Origin: Hysterangium stoloniferum
Taxonomy: Eukaryota; Basidiomycota; Agaricomycetes; Hysterangiales; Hysterangiaceae
DNA: 64,000 nt
Reading direction: 5' to 3'
Assembly (NCBI GenBank): GCA_015178975.1
Contig: WHVD01000035.1
Span: forward strand, 558,001 to 622,000
Part shown: in pieces, positions 47,636 to 60,518 of the stretch
How the letters are laid out: every line of letters starts with the position of its first letter
How positions within the stretch are numbered: the first letter of the stretch is position 1
Translations under genes and position numbers: made by a program
Notes under the pieces: model-generated
Told to the model about the DNA's origin: nothing
Seen by the model: the letters and a program-made list of their open reading frames with translations, nothing else
Databases searched by the model: none

Positions 47636-50000
47636 CCGCAAAGCTACAGTCCTCCTCCCCTTCACAACCGTCAATTTGTATTTTATTGTGCTCTCCAACA
47701 GGCGTGAGGGCAGGGTTACACGTATGCGCCTATACGCCTCTGCCTGTGCCTTACTACCATTCGTGTTGGGTCGTATTATTTCTGTAATGTAATGAGAATA
47801 ATTCACTAGTCTTAGGCGCTGAGACGGGCTATGAACTACTTTTCAGCAAGCGTACTACATGGTGGCAGACAAAATTTTTCGCCTGCCCACGGACGGCATT
47901 TTGTGCCTTACAAAAGCATTCGGAAAATATTATACGATATGACATGTGTCAAGTTTGAAGCGGGACGGGTATATGATGTGGACGGAGGTGAGTCTGTCCG
48001 ATGCCATTTCATGATATTTAATAAGGACTTCGACATCGCGTACGGGTTCGGTCCAAAAAGTACAACTGTCATGTCCTCCTCTCGTAATTTACACGAACAA
48101 TTGGATATCAGACCACCTCATGATGTCCAGTCATAGCGTCATGGGTAGCCGTTTGCAAATAAGTTTACCATAGTGTGACAATACGCTGTTATGGTATTAA
48201 GGCGTGTAATTTTCCTACCATGGTAGGATTAATAATCCAAAAATGTTTATAATATTGTAGACATAATCTAACAATTAGGAAAAGAGCTACCAGGGACGGG
48301 ACAGGAGGAGGGCCATTTTTTCCGCAGGTTGGCCGCACCGTGACGCTCTACGACTGACGTATGTAAGGAGGTTGGCGGTGAATTCTTGCGCATGAGAATA
48401 TTATGTAGATGGGAAGAGAGATTCAGAAGAGAACGGGATGTCACGATAACCTCTAAATCGAGGCCACGCTGAACTCTTCCCTTATTGCCCGACATCTTCC
48501 CTTTCTACAATGGCTCTCATCCGACGGCATGAAATGCCTATTTGAAGAAATACTCAAATTTATCTCTATCTCAATCGCGGTTCCGCGAGGTCCGCTCTCT
48601 ACCTTTCAACTTGAAGTGGTTCCCTTCCACGTGGGTATTTCGGTTGGCTCTAATATGTTTATAATATTAGGAATATTATTATTATTATTGTGCCAGATAG
48701 ATTCTACATGGCATAAAACTAGAAAAGAAAATTAGAAGGCTGAATAAATTCGCAAGTCAGCAGAGTCCCGTAGGCCTGTTGTACGCAAACGCATTTCCCC
48801 GGGTAGTATGCATGTAGCGTGAGTACATTTTAAAATGCCCTTGGCTTTCTCTGCTATGCCTATGAATTCTACACATGTCAACTCCTGGTACGAGCCAGTC
48901 GACTCCAAACAGGGAAAGGCGAGCGGCCCGTTGGCTACTCCATTCTGGGTGACTGACCCCAAAAAAAAATAACACAAACTTACCTACAAAATGCAACAAC
49001 TTTATTTTTCAATGGGTGTTGCGGGTGAAGAGTCAAAATCATGTACGTGGCCGATACCAGGGCAAAGATGTCTCTGAGAGAGCGGAGTGGATTAACGATG
49101 ACTGGCGAGGCTTCTCGGACCTCCCAAATGAACGCACCGGCTCCGTAGAAGTTGTATCAGCTAAAATTTAAGTTTATTTCTGTAGGAATTGAAAGAAGGT
49201 CATCTTTGTTCGACCTTTCCACCGATGCCAAATGTCAAATGATAGAGAAATCTTCAGCTATCCAGGCAACCATACCTGACATTTGATAGTACGCGTATGC
49301 AGCTGCACCCCTGCTCCGAGGATGATTACCAGTACCTTTTTTTCACAGGAATCTTGACTACTTACACGCAGTGACGTAGCTTCAGCTATCTCTCTCAGCA
49401 ACCATACCTGACATTTAATAGTGCGCGTATGCAGCTGCACCCTTGCTCCGAAAGGTGATTACCAGAACCTTTTTTCAAAGGAATCTCGACTGCTTACATG
49501 CAATGACGTATCCTTGTGAATTGAAATGCGTACCTGATATTGGATGTATCCCCGCCATACCTTTAGGTTATGATGGTATCCACAGGTGCCAACTTGTTAT
49601 TGCGATTTATCGGCCATGTAAAGTGGCTCATGATGCCGAAATAACAGCCAGGACGATTCTATGAATTATGTGGCAGTGTTCGCCCTTATCGATCGCATGC
49701 AACCATTGTTGATTCCATCCTGTGACAGCACTAGGAATTATTTTTGACACCGTTCGGAATTGTGGTCCGCGTCAAATATATATTAAATTGTTCAAAATAA
49801 AGAACAAGTACAATGCTGCGTATTTGATACACTTTGGGATACAAAGCAGATGGCGAAGTAATTAACAACCATACCGTTTCCCACCATCTACGTTTCCCAG
49901 CGCCATCCCTGTTTGGGATCTCTAATGGGGGTATCACATTGGGCAAACGTCATCCCGCTCATCGGAACGTGCACACGTCAAAGGAGAAATCGAGATCAAG
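47636..50000. other. Gene-poor region
   Basis: No recognised gene. The longest frame is 101 codons at 47831-48136 (+), without motifs. The only clear structure is the duplication at 49257-49510. The short palindrome taccatggta lies near 48220. Confidence 0.45.
49257..49512. repeat. Two-copy tandem duplication, 132-bp period
   Basis: Sequence beginning caaccatacctgacattt at 49267 recurs at 49399. Each copy runs through gcgtatgcagctgcaccc, ccttttttcaca/aaag and a gcagtgacgta-like end. The copies differ by about 15% by eye. There is no link to a gene. Confidence 0.75.
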
Positions 50001-51074
50001 CTATAAACGACGAATACTCCAAGTCAGGAATTGAGTTACGCCTAACATCCCGGCCGAAGCAGCTTGAAGACGTGGTGGTAGGTCGATCAAGGATGTACGA
50101 TATTCCACAGAACCAGGGGGAAATACCACAGCCCACATGCGTTCCCAACTCTCGGGGTTGTGCAGATAATGTGGCTTTTTGCTGATCATAAGTGTTCTGG
50201 CGTGCTTATCGCCCATTTGACGACCAACAACGACCGATCCTCGAATTGGGGACAAAAGAGCGGCAATACGTCGCGCTAGCTGGATCTGCAACTTTAAATC
50301 CCAAAGATGGAATACCATTTGGAGCGTGATGGTTGTAGCGTAGCCTTTTAGTGGTGTGAGGGTCTGAATGTAGCGAATGTCAGGTCGGATGGGAGGGGGT
50401 GGAACGTGCGGCGAAAGGGCATTATGGTCGAAGATATCAGCTTGAATGAACTTTACTGGAAATGTACGGGCGCTCGAACAAAATAAACGATGACCTATGT
50501 CCCAAAGTGCTGGTACGTCCAAATGAGAGCCTGGGGGAGGTAGAATGGAAATGCAAGAGACATACGAGCGCTGATGTCAGTCAGGACAATCTTGTGGATA
50601 GGGTAGCCATCGGCGACCATTTTACGAATATCATTTCCGACTGAAAAATGAAAATGGTCAAAATAGGAAAAGGTGGCGTGTGAAAGACATACAACCAACG
50701 CCAATCTCTAATAGGAGCGCCTCGGGTTGCGTTCTGCCATGTCTGATTATATCGTTATATAGGGAATATTCTGTCACGGCAAGTCTAACAGAAGGTAAAC
50801 ACAAATCAAGCAACCATGTTGAAACGTCGTACTGTGTAAAACTAAAAAGACGAATGCAAGGGTATGGGTATGCCTTCGCGGCTGTGAGCTTTACACTCAA
50901 TACTTCTGAAAGAACATCAAGACATACAGCATAAGCTTCAGCTTGAACTTTGAGGATGTGTGCCTTCAACTGATCCTCGTCCCAAATTCCGGTCGACTGC
51001 TTAAACAAGCGTGCTAGTCTTGGGTCTAGAGAATACAGTGACTCGTCGAGGGGTACAGCTTCATAACCAGACAT
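50001..51074 (-). CDS. SAM-dependent methyltransferase, class I
   Basis: Model: complement(join(50001..50530, 50566..50640, 50693..50784, 50833..51074)), 312 aa. The start is at MSGYEAVPLDESLYSLD, typical of an agaricomycete methyltransferase family. SAM-binding motif I is LLLEIGVGFGNDIRK (about 104-118, across an intron). Motif II is IVLTDISARS and is followed by LWDIGHRLF, FIQADIFD, a hydrophobic strand region ending in LARRIAALLSPIRGSVVVGR, and PESWERMWAVVF..V.YRTSLID and a final LTWSIRRL. The family is related to enzymes of secondary metabolism, but substrate cannot be inferred. Introns are 48, 52 and 35 nt. The 35-nt one is unusually short, although splice sites and phase agree. No biosynthetic neighbours are visible. 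Confidence 0.8.
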
Positions 51075-51131
51075 GACGAGATGAACAAGGGGGGTGTTGC
51101 GACACGAGCTGGAATACTCGATGCGACGCAA

Positions 51132-54100
51132 GGGGTATTTATGTTGGTCATTTTAGAAATTAGCTGTCCAGGGGGGATAATTGCCGCCAAGATGCCCAAT
51201 TCTATACACCTAAATTTACCCTCGTAAATATGATGAGGCGTTGCCAGAGCGGGGGAAAATGCCAGTACTCCATCATTTAGAACGCCTTCTAATCCTAATT
51301 GTGGAGATGTTGGTGGACGTGGCTATCAGACATCACGTGATTGACTCGTGGTGGTGATCCGCTCTTACTTCACTTACGTCTATACTTTCGAATTTTCAAA
51401 TGAGGCCTTTGGCCTGGACGGCGGCAGATATATGAATTAAATTCCCCCAACTCACCGACATTGAACTATCGGTAGATTGTATTCACATGTTGCTAACTGA
51501 TGATTTTAATATCAGTATGCAATCACAACGAGCTCTCGTTACGTGTCTCCTTTCTCTGTTACATCTTGCTGTTTATAGGTGGGCGGCAAATAATGAGGGA
51601 ATACAGATCAATTGATGCAATGAGGCGACCTCATAGGTCAGGTTCCTTATCGGATGTCAAGCTGTCAAGCCAACGACGGCTGACAAAGAAGTGACTGCCT
51701 CCCGGTCATTCGGCCCGAATGGAATGACAGCCTCAGATCCACTGATGCTCCCTTCGGTCTGGCCCTGTAATCCTTCATATAAAAAAATTTATACCAACTA
51801 CCATTCCAAGGGGTGCTGAGCGGAATTTTCTACTCGGCGTTATTTTGAAGCACAATGCAGTCTCATACCAGACTCCACGTTTCCCTCGGCGTGTGGGTCG
51901 TGCATATTACAGAGGATCACGCACCTTAATGTGGCTGTGAGCAGATGTCGAGATGCGACACCCAGGAGAGCGATCTCAGGGACCCCACTATGGGGTTAGA
52001 TAAAGGTCATGTTACTGGGTCCGTTCCGTGGGGCCCGTAGCACTTTTCCTCTTCAAAACCAAGGTAACCTAAGACTCCTGATAATCTCATGGAGAGCACT
52101 GTCTGAAATTGGGCAAGAAATTGGGCAATGCCTGTTTTTGAGGTCACGGTGCAGAAGTGCCTTTGAGGTTTTTGGGCAGTTTCTGGACAAGCGATTGGTA
52201 ATTTCGGCGCGATTTTAGCGGACCTGACCTGCACTTGAGCTAATAACTGGGATGATTTTCGTTAACCAACCTCGTAATAACTTACGCATAGGATATAAGC
52301 AAGGCACACAGTTGTTTGATATTAATATAGGCTTGTTCCAACCGCAGGCAAATGAAGGCTGCAGAATATGTTAGTAACCATGACAATTCAAGCATTCATT
52401 CCGACCATTTACTTTCAGCGGCTAGTACCAGCAGGCCTTCAGAGATATATATCGCTGTTCGGGACGACACACAGGAGGCCTATCAACCAAATCAAGTCAT
52501 CTAGTCGAATCCTGCAAAGTCGCTCGATATTGATTGCACGCCAAATTTTTTTCATAGCCACCGACCAAACGAGGATAGTGAATGCAGCAATTAAGCGAGA
52601 AACACAATACATTTCAGAAATCTAGATGCAGCGTCATTGATCCGCTCACATTGCGTAGAAAATTTTAGAACAGGATCTGTGGCATTGGAGCCACAAACGG
52701 TCTTAACAGTGAGAGTTTTATTTACTTCGGGGTTATGGAGGGAATATGGGTGTTGTTGTCACCGGTGTCAAATATTAAGAGACTTAATTGGCGCTCAAAC
52801 CGAGATCACGACCGCCAAACCTGTACTCGATGAAGACGAGAGCGGACTCGGGGTTGGGGAGTAATAATGATGGTCTCAGTATTTGCATGAAGGTGCCAGA
52901 CGACTGTATAATGTGTACCAGATCATCATTTTTATCTAGGTACATAGTAACTAGTAAGTAAAGTGATAAAGAATATATCTCACCTCAGTTGCACGAAGGG
53001 TTCCAAATAACTAAGGTACACAATCCATAAAGCTCGCATTCATGCGAACTAAAGAGACCGTTTATGGGCATGCAAGAACAAAGGAGAATAACAAAAGAGA
53101 AACGGACAGGAGATAGTGGAACACTATGTGAGACAAAGGAACAAAGGTAACTATTGCGAGCGTTCTGCGTGAGTTTCCGACTATATCCGAGAGACCAGGA
53201 CTATGACGCGCTTGTTATCCCAACAACATTGGAGATATTTCTCCTCCTCTCTTCATATCAGTCCACGATCATCGAGATCGATATCTATTACTTTGATTGA
53301 CTATCCCAAGCCGAACACTGGCTAAGAACAGTTCTATAGTGCCGAAGGGATAGATTAGTGACTGAAATATTGCTCTGATTAGGTCTTTTTTTTGAAGATT
53401 TGGTGTGAAAGCGAGTTATATTGGATAACCCTGAGTAGTTACATCTGCCCTGTACCTTACTTGATGCTCTGTGGAAGACACATTTTCTTTGCTGTTACCC
53501 AAGGGGAGGGAAAGCGTATAGCCAATGGTGGTGGTGCTCTTGGCGTGGAAATGGTCAATTCAACACCTCAAATCTATAAACTTTAGAATTTCGTCTAAGT
53601 GTCCAGACAGGTCTATAGATACTCAAATGCTGTTAAAATGGTTTGTAGGTATCTGGTCAGGTACTAATTTGAATAGCCCGATGTTACGTGCCACATTAGG
53701 TACTTGTATGCATTCTACGGCGATATTTTATTCCCGTTTGACCAGGGGGTATGGCCCCTGAACGTTTGAACGGTGAAGTTGACATGTCTCATATCACATC
53801 ACATGAACGCTACAGAGCGATTAGGTAAATAGTGATCAACGCCACATTCAAAGATACAACTCAGTGAGGGGAAGGTATTTCATCATATACAGTTGGAAGG
53901 TCACCAGGGAATCAGTGGTTAACAAATGTAATGGTCGATATTGACGTTAATTTCCCACCTGAAATAAAGAAATGATGTTCTTTCTCAACTCAGAGATGGC
54001 ATATTCTCTAAATTGCATCATGCATTCTGGGCGGGAGATGGAAAAGAAGTAGAAATAGAGTGATGATTCAAAAAAACCGCAACAGGTAGTGAGCGGGGAA

Positions 54101-57100
54101 GAAACATACACACTCACGCGTAGCCCTGCATTTTGAATTTCAAAGAGCTGACAAGAGGGTCGTAACGTCAAACCTGTTTCAGTTCATCGGTTAAAACTTG
54201 TTATCAAGCATCAATGGCAATGAATAACATATGAAACAAACTAGACGGCGTGCGAAGAGCGGAGGGGGACTGAAATATAATGTCGAAAGACCAAACCCCA
54301 AGGAACCGGGAGCTCCGTAGCACGTGCCTCCTGAAATGAGGGGGAGAGGGGAAGTAGTAGGACGTTTTGGCGTTGATGTAAATTCGACATTTTGCAGATG
54401 CTGATGAGGTAAAACTGATGATTTGACGGAGAAAAGGGGACGCTGACCGTCAGGTAAGTCGACCGTGAGGTTCGATTGAAAATTTAGTGTTGATCAGCAA
54501 AGGTGCAATAATCAGCTTCACAGTACATAGGCATAATATCGGTGACACTGCCCCCATGGCTGATGGGCATAGCTGACCTATCCTTTGCTGGAACAAGCTT
54601 GAGGCCTAGTAGGCCTCAAGCTTGTTCCAGCAAAGGATAAAGGTACATGAACAGTTCATAAACCAAATCGGTCTTGGCAAGTATGATCGAGGGATTTGAG
54701 ATAATTTGTAAGTGAAAGCGGAATGGTCATAAAGATGCTACAGGGTCAAATCCACCGAAATCCGCGGAGCAAAGATTTGGCCTCGAAGAGAAATGAACGG
54801 GTATCCTTGTTAGACAGCAATATTTTGATGGGCGGAGACGCTAAAGGAGTATGATCGATACACTGCCACTATAGCAATCGCGTCCATGAATAAGAGTAGA
54901 CACATCTACCTGCTTTTGGTCACGAACCCTTCCCTCGGTTGTCAAAACAAACAAATTAATCAATCACCCCGCTTTATCAGAAACCCGATTCATATCTTCA
55001 ACATTGTCACAGACGTGAGTGCCTGACGATGAGCCTAGCGCTACACACTGCCCGCTGCCCTCTCAAAGCTTTCCCATCTGGTCGCTTCCCACTCTGCTTG
55101 ACTGACCAAAACTGAAGGGAAAGTTAATATTTCATATCATGAGGAAGGCACTAAGCACATTTCCTTACTTGTCCGATACTTGTTTGCCTCGTTGGGCCGG
55201 TTGTCGCCATCGGAACGAATTTACATTAATTTCAAAATTGAGGACTCGCTATAAAAAGAATGAGCCTCGCTTCTTATAAGCATGAAAGGAGTAACAACCG
55301 TACGTCATCTCTCTGGAATTTCCGAATGCGATTAGGCAAGTAGCCAATGCTCAGACTATCATGGAAGAGACATGGGGTCTGAAGGGGCACTCAATTGACG
55401 GGCACTCCCGGCCACAGAAGCACATCAGTAGGTGATGGTGTAGTGTAACGAACGACGAGCCCCGCAAAAATTTTCTCGGCTTAAGGCTACAGGCACCTTC
55501 AGACATCAAACATACGACGATCACCCAGCACCTGAAATTTATATTTCCAGCAATGCAATATGCTGCATATCCGAACACTCTACTATTGACAAGGGATATG
55601 TCGTTCCATGAAGTTGATTGATCCTCCTACTGTAAGATCGATGTGTGCCACGAGGAACTGGTGACGCTACAATGGCGGTATATATTAGGATCATCAATTT
55701 GTTTCGTTGTTGGTTGTTTGGAGATATATGACTTTGGACAAAGATAGCAAACCATAACTCTACAGCACCGCTAGCATTCATGACTGTTGACCGTGCCTAG
55801 AGTTTCTCCGACTACATATTCATTCAGTCATTGTCGGAGCACTTGGTTGGGAGCTGCGACAACCAAGACAATTACGGTAACCTATACATAGATCGGGGGA
55901 GAGATCGGTGATGTTGTATTTGCGGCCCTTGTCCAATTCCTCTCTCTTCCCAAATCAGTGAATGGATACGAACATGTGTTGCGCTCACGATCCAGGCGAG
56001 TACATCGTTTCGGTTAGAAGCTGTCCTGGAGGTGTCTTGTATTCGTGGTTGATTACAGCTATTCATCGAAGACAATTGCCACAGGGACGGCGCAGAGAGA
56101 TGAGAAGCCGTGCTTGCTCCACGGACGGAATACGTTGGAAAGGGATGGACCGTGCTTCGTGCCAAATATATGAAAACGGTTTTAATTTTTAATGGAAGAG
56201 AAGTTACCGCATAATTTTGGTCCATCTTCGATCGCGAAGCCAATCTCCGATAGGACTTGCCGCTCTGAGGCTACATATTGAAAAGTCGAAATTTGATGGA
56301 CCAAATCTAGTTGATTGAGAATTTGGCAAGCTGTGAAACCTTCGCACTGTGCAATCATACCTAGCAGGGAAAATATCTCGTTCGAAGACTAAAAATAGAT
56401 TACCATCGGAAGTCTATTATCGCCGGGCAGGCGAAGTCAGTTTGGAAGAAGCTATGGCAATTTGCAATCTGTGGGAACCAGGTCAGTTTGGGCAGCTCAT
56501 TTTTACTGCATTATACATATGCTCTGGGTGTGGGGTTTACGATAAATTTCCTGCAAGTAATGGTACGACGACATAAGTCTGTGGACAATCAACTCGCCCT
56601 CATTGCAATATATGATTTACGCTCCTCACCACGAGAAACCAACGTGTTCCGACAACCATCCTTATCCGTCAAGTAGCATCTGAATAGGGCTAGCACAGGA
56701 AGAGTGGAATGTAGATATGAAAGTGAGTGACACCTTCGTCTCAAAAAGAATGGTTAGCTGTCGTCATGTGGTCTCGTTAGCACACCGAGATGGAGTCGTG
56801 CACATCAGATAATGTGTTGATAATGGACCTTTTATCTGTACTGTCCTTGCCTTGGTTTAATCTTGGGAGCACAGACAGAATACCGGATGTCGGGATAGCC
56901 TTTCGAGTTGATATAGAGATATGGAAGAACCATAACTAGACTCGGGAACAGCCGTATGCCTATACGTACGAAGGGAGGTGAAAACCTAATAACCTCAATA
57001 TCATTTGGGCTTACCTCGATAACACTTTTATATCCCTGATTCCCTGTTGTCTCCCCTGATCCTGAACTGGACGACGAGTTCGAAGTGTTCATCCCGGGGT

Positions 57101-57650
57101 AGGGCTTTCATATAGCACTGGGTGGCCCAGATGGCGATAACGAAATGAAGGAAGAGCAAAGAAACAAGTGGCCAGTCAGGGTAGTCGGTGAACTGGGTGG
57201 AAGCTGATCAAGTGCCAGTGCTTTAGCCTAGACACCAGCGTGTGGTGTAGTCCAAATTGGAGGCCGAGCGAGTAAGGGAATCTACTAGTTAGTTTACTTC
57301 CTACAACAGCTGACTTGTTGTTAAAAGATGAGGACGGCTTGAACGACATTTTCGAAATGAGGTTATGACTAGCTTTTGTTACATTCTGTCGGGTCAAGAA
57401 CAATAATAGTAAATTTTGTAGCAAGAGATTTGGAGGTGAACACAGACAACAAGGAACCGGGTAGATGTGATGTGATTAAGAAGAGTTATAAAGGCGAAGG
57501 GTGGAAGTCGTTTGCGTTCATCATACACACTCCATACGCCTCCCACCACATTCCCCACTTTATTATCACAACATCACCTTGTGAGAATTTTTTTTCTGAT
57601 TTTTTTCTTCTTTTCTTGAGAAAAGACTGTTCCATAAATATATCTAGGGC
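51132..57650. other. Gene-poor region
   Basis: About 6.5 kb with no gene I can support. Several frames of 60-123 codons exist, the longest at 55872-56243 (-), and a Ser/Gly-rich start-like frame lies at 56832-57092 (-), but no motif chain or consistent splicing emerges. One short phrase near 55960-56020 (-), NDVLAWIV, is reminiscent of cytochrome P450 but has no supporting heme-binding motif. The perfect palindrome at 54579-54639 is the one clear structure. Confidence 0.4.
54579..54639. repeat. Perfect 61-bp palindrome (30-bp arms, 1-nt centre)
   Basis: The arm tatcctttgctggaacaagc...ttgaggccta (54579-54608) is the exact reverse complement of 54610-54639, with a single g at 54609 between. 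It contains nested AAGCTT and AGGCCT sites. The flanks do not extend the pairing. There is no neighbouring gene within about 3 kb. Confidence 0.95.
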
Positions 57651-57652
57651 TA

Positions 57653-58565
57653 CTAAGCGACGTATTCGGTGTTTTGTGGGCATTCCCTGGCAATCTACGG
57701 GGCAGGCGAAAATGTTGTTAAACTAAATAGAGTGATTTTTACGGCGGGGACCTACATGACCAGGCTGGGAGCATTTATAGCAAATCTTGTCCTTGCTACT
57801 GGGCCCTGGTCCGTTGGGAGTCACTGACTGTTCGACAGTCGTACCAGGTGGGGCCAGACAATCCCTAGTGTTTGGCTATTCAACGATGAGTCGAGTCATT
57901 AGCAGTGCCACTTGCCTGGACATATGGTTTGGGCCGCCGCATCTGAAACACTTGACGGGAGGGAGGGAGGCCGTATTGAGGCCACGACCTGAGCCAGGCG
58001 CACGAGGCGCAGTGGGAGGCGGAAGACCACTTCCACCAGCAAAACCCTGACCATTAGGACAAACCCTGGCGATGTGACCAAAGCGACCGCAGGTCTGAAA
58101 GACATTAGGATGCAATATAAAGTAATACTTCACAGGTGCTCACATAACACTTTTGACCACCCCCTTGAACACGCAGACTGGGACATTCGGCCTGGCTAAA
58201 TACATCAATGGTGTTTATAAGGTGTTCCACCCAATAAGCATTACGAGGGGGACTTACATATGCCCAACGCCACCACATGAGTAGCATTGCTTCGCAGCTA
58301 CAGTACGAGGTTGCGGGCAAGCTGCACTTTCATGACCAGGCTGGCGACAATTATAACACAATCTTTGATCAGACGAACAAGCCTACAAGTGAATAGACAA
58401 AGTGTGATCAGCATATTGTGAAGCGCTTGCAGCAATCGTGGTACTGTACCTCGGCAATATGACCGACTAAGCGAAAAGTCTTCAGACGTGTAATTCATCA
58501 AGCCATCTGGACAACATACGATTTCCGCATTTAAAACAACCCTTTCTTGAGGAATAATATGACAT
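57653..58565 (-). CDS. CCHC zinc-knuckle nucleic-acid-binding protein (Gis2/Byr3/CNBP type)
   Basis: Model: complement(join(57653..57694, 57756..57864, 57916..58094, 58144..58195, 58258..58382, 58450..58466, 58520..58565)), 189 aa. Six CX2CX4HX4C knuckles are seen: CFKCGNLGHIAEAC (10-23), CYNCRQPGHESAAC (30-43), CYSCGGVGHIQAEC (54-67), CYTCGRFGHIARVC (79-92), CFRCGGPNHMSRDC and CYKCSQPGHIAREC near the end. Members bind single-stranded RNA or DNA and associate with polysomes in yeast. A Gly/Pro-rich linker with RGL sits between knuckles 4 and 5. Three of the knuckles are completed only across introns, which supports the splicing. Exon 2 is 17 nt, and intron 5 begins GCAAGT (GC-AG). Other introns are 49-67 nt. 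Confidence 0.88.
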
Positions 58566-59775
58566 CTTCCAAACAGCACTCTGACAGCAAGTTTCTTGAT
58601 CTTGATAGTGAATGTCAGACCTTCACTACAGTCAAACTATCAGTACATACCGACGAATCTACCCTCGACCTTCTTATCCCTTCCCTGGCCTCCTCCTTCC
58701 TTTCCTTCAGTAGGCGGACGGAGCAAGTGTTGTGATGGTTGCTGACAAGGTTACGGTGACAAGTGACGAAACTTAACCGGTACCTGGCGGCATTGGAATC
58801 GGACGTCTAATTATAATTTGATTCCACTAAGGAGATAGAAAGATAGTCAGAGAAACTTCAAATACTTAGGGGCGGACCTTGGCATTTCTATCCGCATTTG
58901 TTATGACCCCTAGGTGTCTGAAAAAATTATGATCCAAATATCTAGAATTCAGGGAAAATATAAAGTTTCTCAAAAATCTCCCAACTTCTTGAAAATGCCT
59001 AGGACATTTTGTATATTCTAAAGAATTCTCTGGGCATTTTTTGGATTGAGCTCTGTGTGCGGAAGGTGATATGTATAGTTCAACCTGGAAAGTGCTGCGG
59101 ATTTCTTCAGGATGCATGAAATTTTCCATAAATTTTAGAGGATATTCCAAGATTGAGAATTTCGGCCTCAGTGCTGTGAAGATAAAGGCTTCATAAAAGT
59201 TGTTGGGCATGATTCATATGTCACATACTCATGTATTTAGTATATTAATAATATTTGATATTTCAACCCCCAGCATCCTGATTATTCATTATCGTTAATA
59301 ATGTTTATCAGTTTATCAGTGTTCCACTCTCATTTATTTTGTTTCCTCACACAGTCACTCTATTCCAATGTAGATACCAAAGCAGTAATTTAGTTAGACT
59401 TCAGTGTTAGATTTTCGGGTAAAGTGAGCAGCCGGAGTTGTATAGTGACTGGGGGCACTAATTTTCACATTAATTAGCGCTCTTGTTATTAGTATATAAT
59501 CCTGTAGTTACACATGTGACCCCCCATGCGTTTATAACCAACAATATCACTCAGACAGTATTGTGCTCGTCCTCTATAGGTCTGGTCATATTTTCGCTGA
59601 AAAGTTAACATCCAGTTTTGCTATCTCTTGCACAACTGAAGATATTATTAAGTGTTTAGTATATTCATTTCTCACCACACATAATTCTGTTAGGTCATTG
59701 GCCTCAGAGATCTTTTGCAATGAAGAATCCCTCTTCCAGGTTCTGAGGCTTGCAAGCAATGGGTCAAACTGGGTA
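58566..59775. other. Intergenic region without recognised gene
   Basis: About 1.2 kb, AT-rich, no supported frame or RNA fold. Several short frames (up to 114 codons at 58866-59210, minus) lack motifs. Confidence 0.45.
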
Positions 59776-59826
59776 GCCCTGGGTTCAATTCCTAGTCTGG
59801 CCATTCATTTTCTACATTTTAACATT
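59776..59826 (+). repeat. tRNA-derived SINE-like sequence, copy 2 (3' part)
   Basis: This copy carries the T-arm and acceptor 3' half (ccctgggttcaattcctagt, ctggcca) plus the same downstream flank (ttcattttctacattttaac) as 1722-1771. The upstream half has decayed (gcaagcaatgggtcaaactg) but is in a suitable position for a tRNA-like head. Confidence 0.5.
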
Positions 59827-59965
59827 TGGATGGACAGGTTACTGTGTCCTTTAATCCACATCTGCCAGAGCAAATGTCAGCATGATGGGCCATGGTGATT
59901 TAAACATTCAAGTTCCAAATGGTGAATTAGCAACCACAATAATTCAAAAGCACATTTTGTATTCA

Positions 59966-60472
59966 TGTTACGACCTGTTCCCAGATGTTTCAATATCCGA
60001 CTTCCGATCTCCAACTACGGAACATCATAGTTACCGTATCTTCCGCATTCTTCCCTTGTTCTGCATTTGGTAATTTGTCTGTTATATTCCCGTTTCAGAA
60101 TATTGTCTCCCCGATATGTCTTATTGTATTCCTGTTTAAGAATACTTCCATTTCCATCTTATTATGGTCTCAGTTTGTAGTACAATAACGAGAAGACTTA
60201 TATATTAGTTTCCACAAATTTGTACTTTACCTTAGATCTGATATCGACTTAGTTTCTTATTCCTTCTTCCGTCTTTCTGTATGCTCGATATTTGGAACTC
60301 TTCAGAACCCTGAATATCTGTATCTTCCATTGTAAGTCTCACTTCTGAAATTAAGGACTTCGAGCGTTTGCGTAGAGGTGCAGCACATAAGCTGAAGCCA
60401 ACGTCCTGACCCTATCCGATAGTTCCCGACTTTCCAGTGACTCTCCAATAGTTCCGGAATAAGTTCCTGACA
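59966..60472 (+). mobile_element. Possible 5' LTR of the Ty3/gypsy element
   Basis: A segment starting TGTTACG at 59966 and ending CTGACA at 60472 would lie just upstream of tggtactt, a weak primer-binding-site candidate, and 46 bp before the gag start codon. The terminal TG...CA fits an LTR. No 3' LTR is in the window for comparison, so the limits are guesses. Confidence 0.25.
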
Positions 60473-60518
60473 TGGTACTTAACAGTATATCAGATCTCAA
60501 CTCTGCGACTCGCTCATC

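Noticed and set aside
47831..48136. Possible 101-codon gene starting MNYFSASVLHGG
   Set aside because: No recognisable motif, no supporting splice pattern and a base composition like the surrounding non-coding DNA.
55872..57092. Possible cytochrome P450 or membrane protein gene on the minus strand
   Set aside because: Only the phrase NDVLAWIV and a Ser/Gly-rich start were suggestive. I could not find a heme-binding Cys motif, an ExxR motif or a splice chain without stops.
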